DNA of 64,000 bases from Nematostella vectensis. Taxonomy: Eukaryota > Cnidaria > Anthozoa > Actiniaria > Edwardsiidae. Under the pieces are notes generated by a model that made no database searches, had not been told where the DNA came from, and worked only from the letters and a program-made list of their open reading frames with translations. The DNA lies in the NCBI RefSeq assembly GCF_932526225.1, contig NC_064037.1, forward strand, positions 10,214,203 to 10,278,202. Direction: 5' to 3'. Position numbers and translations under genes: made by a program. This document shows, piece after piece, positions 20,997 through 32,665 of this stretch; the first letter of the stretch is position 1; each line of letters starts with the position of its first letter.

Positions 20997-21355
20997 TGCA
21001 ACTTAAAACATTATAAATGCTTAGATATAGAAGATATTTACAAAAAAAAATGATATAAATAAATGCATGTCCAAAAATCTACAAAATATACTCCCAATGA
21101 TGTTGTTGAGGGCATATTTGTGGGGGTGTGTTAGCGAAACGTCTCAAAATTTTATTGTCAGGTTGTATGGGTGGTGAGCAGCCAAGCTTCTGTAGTTTGC
21201 CCGCTGTGACTGGTCGATGCATGGCATACATACCCAGTTTCTACTATGACATGAAGGAGGAGAAATGCAAGGAGTTCATCTATGGAGGGTGCAATGGAAA
21301 CCTAAATAGGTTCGATACCCAAGAAAAGTGCGAGGAAGCTTGCATGTCGAAGTGA
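20631..21355 (+). CDS. Secreted single-domain Kunitz-type peptide 1 (2 exons)
   Basis: Exons 20631-20676 and 21162-21355 (GTGAGT donor, TGTCAG acceptor, phase 1) encode a 79-residue precursor. Exon 1 is almost purely a hydrophobic signal peptide starting MRAVFFLVV. Exon 2 carries one Kunitz domain with six Cys at spacings 8-15-7-12-3 and the conserved F-I-Y-G-G-C block. The residue after the second Cys (the usual P1 position) is Met, not the Lys or Arg of trypsin inhibitors. One extra Cys lies just after the signal peptide, so there are seven in total. In anemones such peptides act as protease inhibitors or as ion-channel-blocking venom components; which applies here cannot be told. TATA box at 20550 and AATAAA at 21436. 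Confidence 0.88.
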
Positions 21356-21435
21356 TGCAGCTTAGTGCAAGCTTGATAACACAAATTTAAAACACGTATG
21401 ACAACAACAAAATATCATATGTGTATAAGATTATA

Positions 21436-21441
21436 AATAAA
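21436..21441 (+). terminator. Polyadenylation signal AATAAA of Kunitz gene 1
   Basis: Canonical AATAAA 81 bp past the stop codon. Confidence 0.6.
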
Positions 21442-22794
21442 AAAGAGCATGCGAGGGTATCCATGAGTTCTGATGATTTAGTCGCGAAGCCATAATAAGA
21501 TAATAAGGGGTCGTATCGGACCCCACCCATGCCATTTCAGCCTTTAAAGCTTGAATACAGAGAATTATCAAAACGTGACAAAAAAATGATTAGGAATTAG
21601 GAAATGTATCTTCTTTTTGCGTCTATCCTTGTAGTAAAATAGACGGATGTGATAAAGCGGCGAGTTTCCTGACTTGTGCTCATTTTAAGCTGTGACGTCT
21701 TCTAGGCGTCAAGATCAGGGACAAACACATCGTTAAAATGACTTCTATCTCTTGTGTTTTTAAGCAAGTATAACACGCGCATTTCAGACGTGGCAGACGG
21801 GATAAGTCATATGCATTATAGCTTGAAGACAAGTGCTCTCCTTCTCCTAAGTCAAATAAGTAATTACAAATTGTGTGACAGACCTGACAGAAACTATCGA
21901 ATGAAGCGGTTATACAAGTGAAGAGGCTACGGGTGGAAAAAAAGTAATAAGTAATAGAAAAAAAAGATAGAGCCAATTTCCCGATGATCGAACCTCTAAA
22001 GATCAGAAGAAAAGAGAAAAAATAATTAAACCATACTTCCAGACACGTGCTGAAACGCCATATGGTAGCTACAGCTTTACGGCTAGGCTGGAGATTTCGG
22101 CCCCAGCACCACTATCTAGCGAGCTGTACAATACAAAGGAACCTGAGGTTCCCGCGCATTAATGGGGAGGCAATAACTAGGATCCCAGGCCTGTCTTAGT
22201 CGTTTACGCCACGCACAGCTCGCTGGGGTCTTTTTCACGCTTGCGTCTCTTGGCAATTAGCTTGTAGCTATCATGCACAGAACGCTGTGACCTCGGCACA
22301 ACATATTGCCGCCGACAGTGCTGAATAACGTATGCGCATGCGCGTGCTCTGGCGAAAACAAGCACAATCGTAGTGTTGAATCGTTCGAGAAAAGGTACGA
22401 AAGGCTGACTTCAGTCGCTGATTTGAATAACTGTACAGCATTAAAACCATACTGTACAAAAGATGACAGATTTGTGTGTTAACGAGGGAGTCATAAAGAA
22501 AATTATAGCCTTAGGTTTGGTCTAGTTTTCTTAGCATTCGCCCAAATGTGACAGTTCGCCGGTAAAAAGCCGCCATTTCAAAGTAAAAAGGCTGGTGTAA
22601 CCGCGCGGTACAGAAACCAGTCTTGCGTTTTTCAGCACTGGCATTGCCACCATTAGCCTTTTGTTCTCCTTGTGCTCAGTTGTGCATGTGAGATCTTTCG
22701 TGCCCATAAACAAGAAAAGTAAACTGTATGCTGTAATGTGGTCGATTTAGAAATGGTCCATGTGCTCATTTTAGACACAAAGAATAATGCTTGA
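21442..22794. other. Spacer after Kunitz gene 1
   Basis: About 1.35 kb with no supported gene. Its first ~520 bp is the source-like copy of the duplicated 3' flank described at 22795-23262. The minus-strand short ORFs here have no family features. Confidence 0.55.
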
Positions 22795-23262
22795 CCAAGT
22801 GATGCAGCCTTAATAACACAAATCTATAAAGCACATGTGAGAAAAATAAAAACAAATATGTATGAGATTATGAAAAAGCAGAATAAGCACTATAGTGCTA
22901 TGAGTTCCAGTGATTTAGTTGCGCAGCCCACACAAGGAGTGGTAGGAAGCATGCGACCCCACCCCACCCCACCCCGTTAAAGCGGAATATAGTGCAAGAC
23001 GCTATTTTCGACTAAGAGTTCTTTATTTTTTTTTAAATAAAATCTAGTTTAGCAAGCATATCGCACGCATTTCAGACGTGTCAGATGGAAGTCATATGCC
23101 TTATATATGACAAGTACTCTCTTTCCTAATTATCAATTGATTACGAATTAGCGATTTGGACAGACAAAAAGGTATTTGGACTTGGACTGACAAAAAGGTA
23201 TGTCGAATGAAGGGTATAGCGAATTCAGGTGAAAGGCTATTTGTGAAAATATTTTGAACCTT
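22795..23262 (+). pseudogene. Duplicated Kunitz 3' flank without a coding domain
   Basis: This stretch aligns by eye in the same order and orientation with 21345-21950, the end and 3' flank of Kunitz gene 1. Shared blocks include AAGTGATGCAGC at the stop codon, TAACACAAAT, ATGAGTTC-GATTTAGT, CATTTCAGACGTG, AAGTCATATGC, ACAAGT.CTCTC and TCGAATGAAG. Only the last few codons around the stop could belong to a gene; no Kunitz cysteine framework lies upstream. It is therefore a decayed or 5'-truncated duplicate. Several small deletions separate the copies. Confidence 0.7.
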
Positions 23263-23381
23263 CTAGGTCTTCTCGTTTTCGCGGACAAATCTCGTTCGTG
23301 GATAAATTGGAAAGGGCGGGCAACTTTATTGAAAAACGAGAAACGAGGCTTAATCCGATTTGACCAACCGGACAGAGTCTA

Positions 23382-24191
23382 CAGTCGAAGCTCTTTGAGC
23401 GACCGCTCTCGTAAGCGACCAGCCCCGATAACGACCACGCTCACGAATCACCGATTGAATTGTCACACAAACTCTGTAATTCTAAGCTCTCGTAAGCGAC
23501 CAACTTATCGGTGCGACCAGCTCCGTTAACGACCGCAATTTCAAAACACCAACTGAGGTTTTCTTTTATTTTTAAGCTCTTGTAAGCGACCACAATGATT
23601 TTTGGCTTTACAACATCAGTCAACACCTGATAAACACCATATCCAATGCATGCTGAAATCACATATAAAGCGGAGATGTTGTAATGTTTCACAAAAGCTG
23701 CATTTCCAGTAGGCAACCATTAAAGAATTTCATAATTTCAATTTTCTAATTTCAATTTCAACCATGGGATTGACATTTCTTTGTCTCCAGAAAATGTGTA
23801 AATGCAAGAAGGAATCTCTAGTCCATTGCCAGCTCCACGATTCATCCTTTTTCCAGTTACAATAGCCATCCACTTGTTTGTTGCACGCTTTAGAAATCGG
23901 TAAACAAAAGACGCCGATCGTCGTAGACGCAGAAGATATTCTCATGACGAAAAGCTTAAATCGTCGATATAAACGAGTATAACGAGCTACTTTGCGTAGA
24001 ATTAATTGCTATTTAATAAAACAACTCATTCTCATGATAAGTCAAATACCTAGTTTTAAAATCAAGCAATAAACCAAAATATTACAGCGTTGTTATTATC
24101 ACGATAACTTTTAGATTCCATTTTAACTAAGCTCCCGTTAACGACCACAATTCTAAGTTCCCAAGGTGGTCGCTTACGAGAGCTTCAACTG
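23382..24191. mobile_element. 810-bp TA-flanked inverted-repeat (Tc1/mariner-like MITE) element
   Basis: The left end CAGTCGAAGCTCT and right end AGAGCTTCAACTG are inverted copies, and both are bordered by TA (23380-23381 and 24192-24193), the target duplication of Tc1/mariner elements. Inside, CTCTCGTAAGCGACC-like motifs repeat directly at about 23404, 23491 and 23577 and appear inverted at the right end. There is no transposase ORF, so it is non-autonomous. It ends 147 bp before the ATG of Kunitz gene 2. Confidence 0.8.
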
Positions 24192-24338
24192 TATCTTGAA
24201 AATTCGTGTTCCAAATTAATAACAACGCTAAATAATCATACGCAACACATTGGATTCAAACATTAACAAGAGACATTAACCGACCTTAGCTTACCCTACA
24301 ATCACTCTACAAGTTAAAAGTCAAACGCGCGAGAGAAA

Positions 24339-25470
24339 ATGAAGCAAGTGCGATTTGTGGGTTTGTTTGTGCTTCTTGTTGTGGGTAAGTTCAGAATACC
24401 AATTTTGCTACTTTTTTTGTTTTTGCGTACACTTTCATAGAGTATTAAACCGACAGGTACGAAAGCAAAATCCGTTGTTTTGTCTCGGGAAAGACTTAAC
24501 AACGTTTTTAAATGATTTTCAAGTGATTTACAAGTCGACTTATTCTTTCTTTTAACTAATGTACTAAGAATAACGTTTTCAGATGCGTTTGTTGGTGGAA
24601 ACTACTCTTTTTACTCTATATCTTAAATCAATATTCTCAGAATTTAGAGAGTAACGTTTTGCGCAGATACGTTTATGTTGTTTTAGCGCTGAAAGGCTAA
24701 AGTGCAAATATTCTCAAAATCAAATAAAAAAATAATTTTGATGACCTTGGTGACTCCTGTGATATTGAGTACTTTTAAGTATCTCGGTGATGTTAAAAAC
24801 ATGAATGTTGGGTTCGAAGTTTAGGTGTAAAATTTGTTACAATAATTCATCATATCAAGACTAGGTAGTAGAAATCAATCTGAAGTATTTTTCACTATAC
24901 TCAATAGTAGCTACTTTTTTACCGACCACCAGCGGGGGACACAAACAGGTTCTCGTATTAACCTGTTAAAGATCGTTGTTCTCTAACCAACCCCAGGGCT
25001 ATTGTATTTCGGCTTTATCTCATTTGGTTAAGAAAAAAAACTAAGATAAACACTTAATAAGACACGAATGATTGTTTAAACGATGGTTATAAGAGAAAAA
25101 TAGGACAACTATTTATGTACATGGTAAGCTCTATTAAAAAAAATCCAAAGACGCCATTGTCTTAAGGGAAAAATATTTTGTTTTCTGTCGTTGCCATCTT
25201 CATGTTTAAGCTAACTTCTGTGCTTGGGACAGTAGTTAATTCTTCTTCAGCAACTTTCTTTGTCTTATTCCAGTTTCTTCCACGCTGGCAGTGAGGCGTA
25301 GCGTCTGTGGGCTCAAGGTGGACCCAGGACCTTGTAAAGCATACATGCCCAGGTTCTACTTTGAAATCGAGAAGAAAGAATGCCAGGAGTTCATCTATGG
25401 AGGATGCGGAGGAAACGAGAACAGATTTTTCACTAAGAGAGAGTGCCAACGAATCTGCAAGCTTGAATGA
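24339..25470 (+). CDS. Secreted single-domain Kunitz-type peptide 2 (2 exons)
   Basis: Exons 24339-24384 and 25274-25470 (GTAAGT donor, TTCCAG acceptor, phase 1) give an 80-residue precursor. Exon 1 is 46 nt, exactly as in Kunitz gene 1, and encodes a hydrophobic signal peptide. Exon 2 opens with a short stretch ending in Arg-Arg, a likely propeptide cleavage site, then one Kunitz domain with Cys spacing 8-15-7-12-3. P1 is Lys, as expected for a trypsin-type inhibitor, preceded by G-P-C. It keeps F-I-Y-G-G-C and lacks the extra Cys of gene 1. Role: secreted protease inhibitor or venom-type peptide, by family. AATAAA at 25553. An acceptor 18 nt later (CTGGCAG) is possible but would alter the frame. 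Confidence 0.88.
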
Positions 25471-25552
25471 GCATTTTTTAACTGCCTCGGATAGCACCCT
25501 GAAAAACAGAGATTTTAAAGTTAAAAATCAAAGATACTAACATAAATTGGTG

Positions 25553-25558
25553 AATAAA
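25553..25558 (+). terminator. Polyadenylation signal AATAAA of Kunitz gene 2
   Basis: Canonical AATAAA 83 bp past the stop codon. Confidence 0.6.
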
Positions 25559-26002
25559 AGTAGAAATGATATGTGTACTGACTAAAATATAAAACATAAA
25601 TTAATATGAAATATATGATAAATGAAATAAATGTTGCGCGCCATGGTTTGAATTTTAATTGCAATCACAATTATGTCGTTGGTGTAGAAAACAAATTCCA
25701 AGAAGCTCGCCGTCATTGCCTTGTGTACATAAAAATAATTTTTTTTTCAACTTGAAGATGATTGAAGTTGTTCGGCGGCTCTGCTTTATCGATATTCATG
25801 GAGCTCCGCACTCGACAAAGTCTAACAAGAATGATGTCTTGCACCAAGTTCGCGCTTTTTATGCGGAATGTTTTTCTTTGAGCAACGCATAAACATCACA
25901 CTTCCCTTGGAGCACTAAAATACAAGGATTGGGGAGAGGGCGGGGTCACAACAGCTAGCACTAAATCAAACTCGTAAAACACATATTTGGCGTAAATAAC
26001 AA
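25559..26002. other. Spacer between Kunitz gene 2 and the 22-bp array
   Basis: About 440 bp of AT-rich sequence with no gene or repeat that I can support. Confidence 0.5.
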
Positions 26003-26250
26003 ACGAGCACGCGCATGAAAGAATAAGGGACCGCACATGAAGTATAAGGAGCACGCGCATGAAGGATAACGATCACGCGCATGAAAGATAAATGGACCGC
26101 ACATGAAGTATAAGTAGCACGCGCATGAAGGATAACGATCACGCGCATGAAAGATAAATGGACCGCACATGAAGTATAAGGAGCACGCGCATGAAGGATA
26201 ACGATCACGCGCATGAAAGATAAATGGACCGCACATGAGGTATAAGAAGC
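26003..26250. repeat. 66-bp higher-order repeat at the left edge of the 22-bp array
   Basis: GGACCGCACATGA recurs at 26028, 26094, 26160 and 26226, exactly 66 bp apart, each within a trio of diverged 22-bp units (one with ATGAAAGATAAATGG, one with CATGAAGTATAAG, one with CATGAAGGATAACGATC). The rest of the array lacks this trio order. Confidence 0.9.
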
Positions 26251-29200
26251 ACGCGCATGAAGGATAACGAGCACGCGCATGAAGGATAACGAGCACGCGC
26301 ATGAAGGATAACGAGTACGCGAATGAAGGATAACGAGCACGCGCATGAAGGATAACGAGTACGCGAATGAAGGATAACGAGCACGCGCATGAAGGATAAC
26401 GAGTACGCGAATGAAGGATAACGAGCACGCGCATGAAGGATAACGAGCACGCGCATGAAGGATAACGAGCACGCGAATGAAGGATAACGAGCACGCGAAT
26501 GAAGGATAAGGAGCACGCGCATGAAGGATAAGGAGCACGCGCATGAAGTATAACGAGCACGCGCATGAAGTATAACGAGCACGCGCATGAAGGATAACGA
26601 GCACGCGCATGAAGGATAAGGAACACGCGCATGAAGGATAAGGAGCACGCGCATGAAGGATAACGAGCACGCGCATGAAGGATAACGAGCACGCGCATGA
26701 AGGATAACGAGTACGCGAATGAAGGATAACGAGCACGCGCATGAAGGATAACGAGTACGCGAATGAAGGATAACGAGCACGCGCATGAAGGATAACGAGC
26801 ACGCGCATGAAGGATAACGAGCACGCGAATGAAGGATAACGAGCACGCGAATGAAGGATAAGGAGCACGCGCATGAAGGATAACGAGCACGCGAATGAAG
26901 GATAACGAGCACGCGAATGAAGGATAACGAGCACGCGCATGAAGGATAACGAGCACGCGCATGAAGGATAAGGAACACGCGCATGAAGGATAAGGAGCAC
27001 GCGCATGAAGGATAACGAGCACGCGCATGAAGGATAAGGAGCACGCGCATGAAGGATAAGGAGCACGCGCATGAAGGATAACGAGTACGCGAATGAAGGA
27101 TAACGAGCACGCGCATGAAGGATAACGAGTACGCGAATGAAGGATAACGAGCACGCGCATGAAGGATAACGAATACGCGAATGAAGGATAAGGAGCACGC
27201 GCATGAAGGATAACGAGCACGCGCATGAAGGATAACGAGCACGCGAATGAAGGATAAGGAGCACGCGAATGAAGGATAACGAGCACGCGAATGAAGGATA
27301 ACGAGCACGCGCATGAAGGATAAGGAGCACGTGAATGAAGGATAACGAGCACGCGCATGTAGGATAACGAGCACGCGCATGTAGGATAACGAGCACGCGC
27401 ATGAAGGACAAGGAGCATGCGCATGAAGGATAAGGAGCACGCGAATGAAGGATAACGAGCACGCGAATAAAGGATAACGAGCACGCGAATGAAGGATAAC
27501 GAGCACGCGCATGAAGGATAAGGAGCACGCGAATGAAGGATAACGAGCACGCGAATGAAGGATAACGAGCACGCGAATGAAGGACAAGGAGCACGCGAAT
27601 GAAGGATAACGAGCACGCGCATGAAGGATAAGGAGCACGCGCATGAAGGATAAGGAGCACGCGCATGAAGGATAAGGAACACGCGCATGAAGGATAAGTA
27701 GCACGCGCATGAAGTATAACGAGCACGCGAATGAAGGATAACGAGCACGCGCATGAAGGATAAGGAGCACGCGCATGAAGGATAACGAGCACGCGCATGA
27801 AGGATAAGGAGCACGCGCATGAAGGACAAGGAGCACGCGCATGAAGAATAACGAGCACGCGCATGAAGGATAACGAGCACGCGCATGAAGGATAACGAGC
27901 ACGCGAATGAAGGATAACGAGCACGCGAATGAAGGATAACGAGCACGCGAATGAAGGATAACGAGCACGCGCATGAAGGATAAGGAGCACGCGAATGAAG
28001 GATAACGAGCACGCGCATGAAGGATAAGGAGCACGCGCATGAAGGACAAGGAGCACGCGAATGAAGGATAACGAGCACGCGAATGAAGGATAAGGAGCAC
28101 GCGCATGAAGGATAACGAGCACGCGAATGAAGGATAACGAGCACGCGAATGAAGGATAACGAGCACGCGCATGAAGGATAACGAGCACGCGCATGAAGGA
28201 TAAGGAGCACGCGCATGAAGGATAAGGAGCACGCGCATGAAGGACAAGGAGCACGCGAATGAAGGATAACGAGCACGCGAATGAAGGATAAGGAGCACGC
28301 GCATGAAGGATAACGAGCACGCGCATGAAGGATAACGAGCACGCGCATGAAGGATAACGAGCACGCGCATGAAGGATAACGAGCACGCGAATGAAGGATA
28401 ACGAGCACGCGAATGAAGGATAACGAGCACGCGAATGAAGGATAACGAGCACGCGCATGAAGGATAAGGAGCACGCGAATGAAGGATAACGAGCACGCGC
28501 ATGAAGGATAAGGAGCACGCGCATGAAGGATAACGAGCACGCGCATGAAGGATAACGAGCACGCGCATGAAGGATAAGGAGCACGCGCATGAAGGATAAC
28601 GAGCACGCGCATGAAGGATAAGGAGCACGCGCATGAAGGATAACGAGCACGCGCATGAAGGACAAGGAGCACGCGCATGAAGGACAAGGAGCACGCGAAT
28701 GAAGGATAACGAGCACGCGAATGAAGGATAACGAGCACGCGAATGAAGGATAACGAGCACGCGAATGAAGGATAACGAGCACGCGCATGAAGGATAACGA
28801 GCACGCGCATGAAGGATAAGGAGCACGCGCATGAAGGATAAGGAGCACGCGCATGAAGGACAAGAAGCACGCGAATGAAGGATAACGAGCACGCGAATGA
28901 AGGATAACGAGCACGCGAATGAAGGATAACGAGCACGCGCATGAAGGACAAGGAGCACGCGCATGAAGGACAAGGAGCACGCGCATGAAGGATAACGAGC
29001 ACGCGAATGAAGGATAACGAGCACGCGAATGAAGGATAACGAGCACGCGCATGAAGGATAACGAACACGCGCATGAAGGATAACGAGCACGCGCATGAAG
29101 GATAAGGAGCACGCGCATGAAGGACAAGGAGCACGCGTATGAAGTATAACGAGCACGCGCATGAAGGATGACGAGCACGCGCATGAAGGATAGCGAGCAC

Positions 29201-30878
29201 GCGCATGAAGGATAAGGAGCACGCGCATGAAGGATAAGGAGCACGCGCATGAAGGATAACGAGCACGCGCATGAAGGATAACGAGCACGCGCATGAAGGA
29301 TAAGGAGCACGCGCATGAAGGATAACGAGCACGCGCATGAAGGATAACGAGCACGCGCATGAAGGATAAGGAGCACGCGCATGAAGGATAACGAGCACGC
29401 GCATGAAGGATAACGAGCACGCGCATGAAGGATAAGGAGCACGCGCATGAAGGATAAGGAGCACGCGCATGAAGTATAACGAGCACGCGCATGAAGTATA
29501 ACGAGCACCCGCATGAAGGACAAGGAGCACGCGCATGAAGGATAACGAGCACGCGCATGAAGGATAACGAGCACGCGCATGAAGGATAACGAGCACGCGC
29601 ATGAAGGATAACGAGCACGCGCATGAAGGATAAGGAGCACGCGCATGAAGTATAACGAGCACGCGCATGAAGTATAACGAGCACGCGCATGAAGGACAAG
29701 GAGCACGCGCATGAAGGATAACGAGCACGCGCATGAAGGATAACGAGCACGCGCATGAAGGATAACGAGCACGCGCATGAAGGATAACGAGCACGCGCAT
29801 GAAGGACAAGGAGCACGCGCATGAAGTATAACGAGCACGCGCACGAAGGATAACGAGCACGCGCATGAAGGATAACGAGCACGCGCATGAAGGATAACGA
29901 GCACGCGCATGAAGGATAACGAGCACGCGCATGAAGGATAACGAGCACGCGCATGAAGGATAACGAGCACGCGCATGAAGGACAAGGAGCACGCGCATGA
30001 AGAATAAGGAGCACGCGAATGAAGGATAAGGAGCACGCGCATGAAGGATAACGAGCACGCGCATGAAGGATAACGAGCACGCGCATGAAGGATAACGAGC
30101 ACGCGCATGAAGGACAAGGAGCACGCGCATGAAGGATAAGGAGCACGCGCATGAAGGATAACGAGCACGCGCATGAAGGATAAGGAGCACGCGCATGAAG
30201 GACAAGGAGCACGCGCATGAAGGATAAGGAGCACGCGCATGAAGGATAAGGAGCACGCGCATGAAGGATAAGGAGCACGCGCATGAAGGATAACGAGCAC
30301 GCGAATGAAGGATAACGAGCACGCGCATGAAGGATAACGAGCACGCGCATGAAGGACAAGGAGCACGCGAATGAAGGACAAGGAGCACGCGCATGAAGGA
30401 TAAGGAGCACGCGCATGAAGGATAACGAGCACGCGCATGAAGGATAACGAGCACGCGAATGAAGGATAACGAGCACGCTCATGAAGGATAAGGAGCACGC
30501 GCATGAAGGATAATGAGCACGCGCATGAAGGATAAGGAGCACGCGCATGAAGGATAAGGAGCACGCGCATGAAGGATAACGAGCACGCGAATGAAGGATA
30601 ACGAGCACGCGCATGAAGGATAACGAGCACGCGCATGAAGGATAAGGAGCACGCGCATGAAGGATAAGGAGCACGCGCATGAAGGATAAGGAGCACGCGC
30701 ATGAAGGATAACGAGCACGCGCATGAAGGATAAGGAGCACGCGAATGAAGGATAAGGAGCACGCGCATGAAGGATAACGAGCACGCACATGAAGGATAAC
30801 GAGCACGCGCATGAAGGATAGCGAGCACGCGCATGAAGGATAAGGAGCACGCGCATGAGGGACAAGGAGTATGCGCAT
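26003..30878. repeat. 22-bp minisatellite array, about 220 copies
   Basis: The unit is built on GCACGCGCATGAAGGATAAC plus two bases (GA). Variants fall at a few fixed places: GCGCATG or GCGAATG, GATAAC or GATAAG, and GGATAA or GGACAA. Because 22 is not a multiple of 3, three units (66 bp) return to the same frame and give a 22-residue repeat. The minus-strand consensus has no stop in any frame, so three overlapping ORFs of about 1500-1620 codons run through the array. I regard these as a by-product of the repeat, not genes. The left end (26003-26250) has a distinct 66-bp higher-order form. Confidence 0.95.
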
Positions 30879-31622
30879 TTAGGTAAATGAGAGTAGTCGT
30901 ATGGGCGATAATGATAACGATATGATACGGTTATGCTGATGACGACGATTTCCCACTCAACTCATAGTAATCAAGAATGAATACTGAAGCTGACGAAGAA
31001 ATCTTTAATATATCTTAGAGTTTTACATCAAGACAACTGATTCAGTATGTGATTTCTGTGTTAATCTGTATATATATAGATATCAAGACACTTCTAGTGT
31101 GAGCATATGAAAACAGCGGAAGGATTCAATCCGTGCGAATGTACGATCAAATCGGAAACAATTCTCTATATTTTCTACTTAAAATCACTCTTATATCATT
31201 GGCATATCACTATATACATCCAAGTGACACAAAATATACAAATAAAATCATCAGCATTGGTAGGCAGGAGAAGAAATGAGATAGAAGGGCGTGACTTGAA
31301 CGTTTTACATATAAAGTACGCGGAAGAGCTTGCGACGCCATATCCTATAGACAACCCTTAATATAACGACACTTGTTAAATTCCCGAGATGTTCGTTATA
31401 TGGCGGAAATAGGAGCAAGCTTTAGCCCTTGCCAGCAACACCTTTGTTATTGTTTTCAGACAACATTGGAAAGCTTCCCCAAATCAGGCGATGGAGAACA
31501 TTTGGTATTTTGCTAAGGTGACAAAATGGCGTCTGACAAAGGCTCTTTAAATAACACAACTTTATACCAACAATACTGTAAGCACCTTACCTGCTGCAAT
31601 CAAACACTTCTTGAGTTAGGCG
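30879..31622. other. Unique spacer between the 22-bp and 24-bp arrays
   Basis: About 740 bp of AT-rich sequence with no supported gene. A plus-strand ORF of 84 codons (31107-31361) has no family features. Confidence 0.5.
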
Positions 31623-32665
31623 ATGGACTCCCTCACTGTGGGCGGACTATCTACCCTTACTGAGGGCGGACTATCTATTCTCACTAAGGGCCGACTATCT
31701 ACCCTTACTGAGGGCGGACCATCTACCCTTACTGAGGGCGGACCATCTACCCTTACTGAGGGCGGACCATCTACCCTTACTGTGGGCGGACCATCTACCC
31801 TTACTGAGGGCGGACCATCTACCCTTACTGAGGGCGGACCATCTACCCTTACTGAGGGCGGACTATCTACCCTTACTGAGGGCGGACTATCTACCCTTAC
31901 TGAGGGCGGACTATCTACCCTTACTGAGGGCGGACTATCTACCCTTACTGAGGGCGGACCATCTACCCTTACTGAGGGCGGACCATCTACCCTTACTGAG
32001 GGCGGACCATCTACCCTTACTGAGGGCGGACTATCTACCCTTACTGAGGGCGGACCATCTACCCTTACTGAGGGCGGACCATCTACCCTTACTGAGGGCG
32101 GACTATCTACCCTTACTGAGGGCGGACCATCTACCCTTACTGAGGGCGGACCATCTACCCTTACTGAGGGCGGACCATCTACCCTTACTGAGGGCGGACT
32201 ATCTACCCTTACTGAGGGCGGACCATCTACCCTTACTGAGGGCGGACCATCTACCCTTACTGAGGGCGGACCATCTACCCTTACTGAGGGCGGACTATCT
32301 ACCCTTACTGAGGGCGGACCATCTACCCTTACTGAGGGCGGACTATCTACCCTTACTGAGGGCGGACTGTCTACCCTTACTGAGGGCGGACCATCTACCC
32401 TTACTGAGGGCAGACCATCTACCCTTACTGAGGGCGGACCATCTACCCTTACTGAGGGCGGACCATCTACCCTTACTGAGGGCGGACCATCTACCCTCAC
32501 TGAGGGCGGACTATCTACCCTTACTGAGGGCGGGCTCTTTACCCTTACTGAGGGCGGACCATCTACCCTTACTAAGGGCGGGCACTCTACCCTTACTGAT
32601 GGCGGACTCTCTACCCTTACTGAGGGAGGACTTTCGACCCTTACTGACGGCGGACTATCTACACT
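31623..32665. repeat. 24-bp minisatellite array, about 43 copies, open on both strands
   Basis: The unit is built on GGCGGACCATCTACCCTTAC plus TGAG, with the main variant ACTATCT for ACCATCT. As 24 is a multiple of 3, the plus strand reads as an eight-residue repeat G-G-P-S-T-L-T-E inside a 438-codon ORF from ATG 31623, and the minus strand reads V-R-V-D-G-P-P-S inside a 294-codon ORF. No splice sites, signal peptide or conserved flanks support either as a protein. Edge copies at both ends are more diverged than central ones. Confidence 0.93.

Noticed and set aside
25961-30878. Three overlapping minus-strand ORFs of about 1500-1620 codons as giant repeat proteins
   Set aside because: They are the same 22-bp repeat read in all three frames. 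No unique coding flank, signal peptide or splice structure supports translation.
26003-30878. CRISPR array
   Set aside because: Units are contiguous with no spacers, and the window is animal nuclear DNA.
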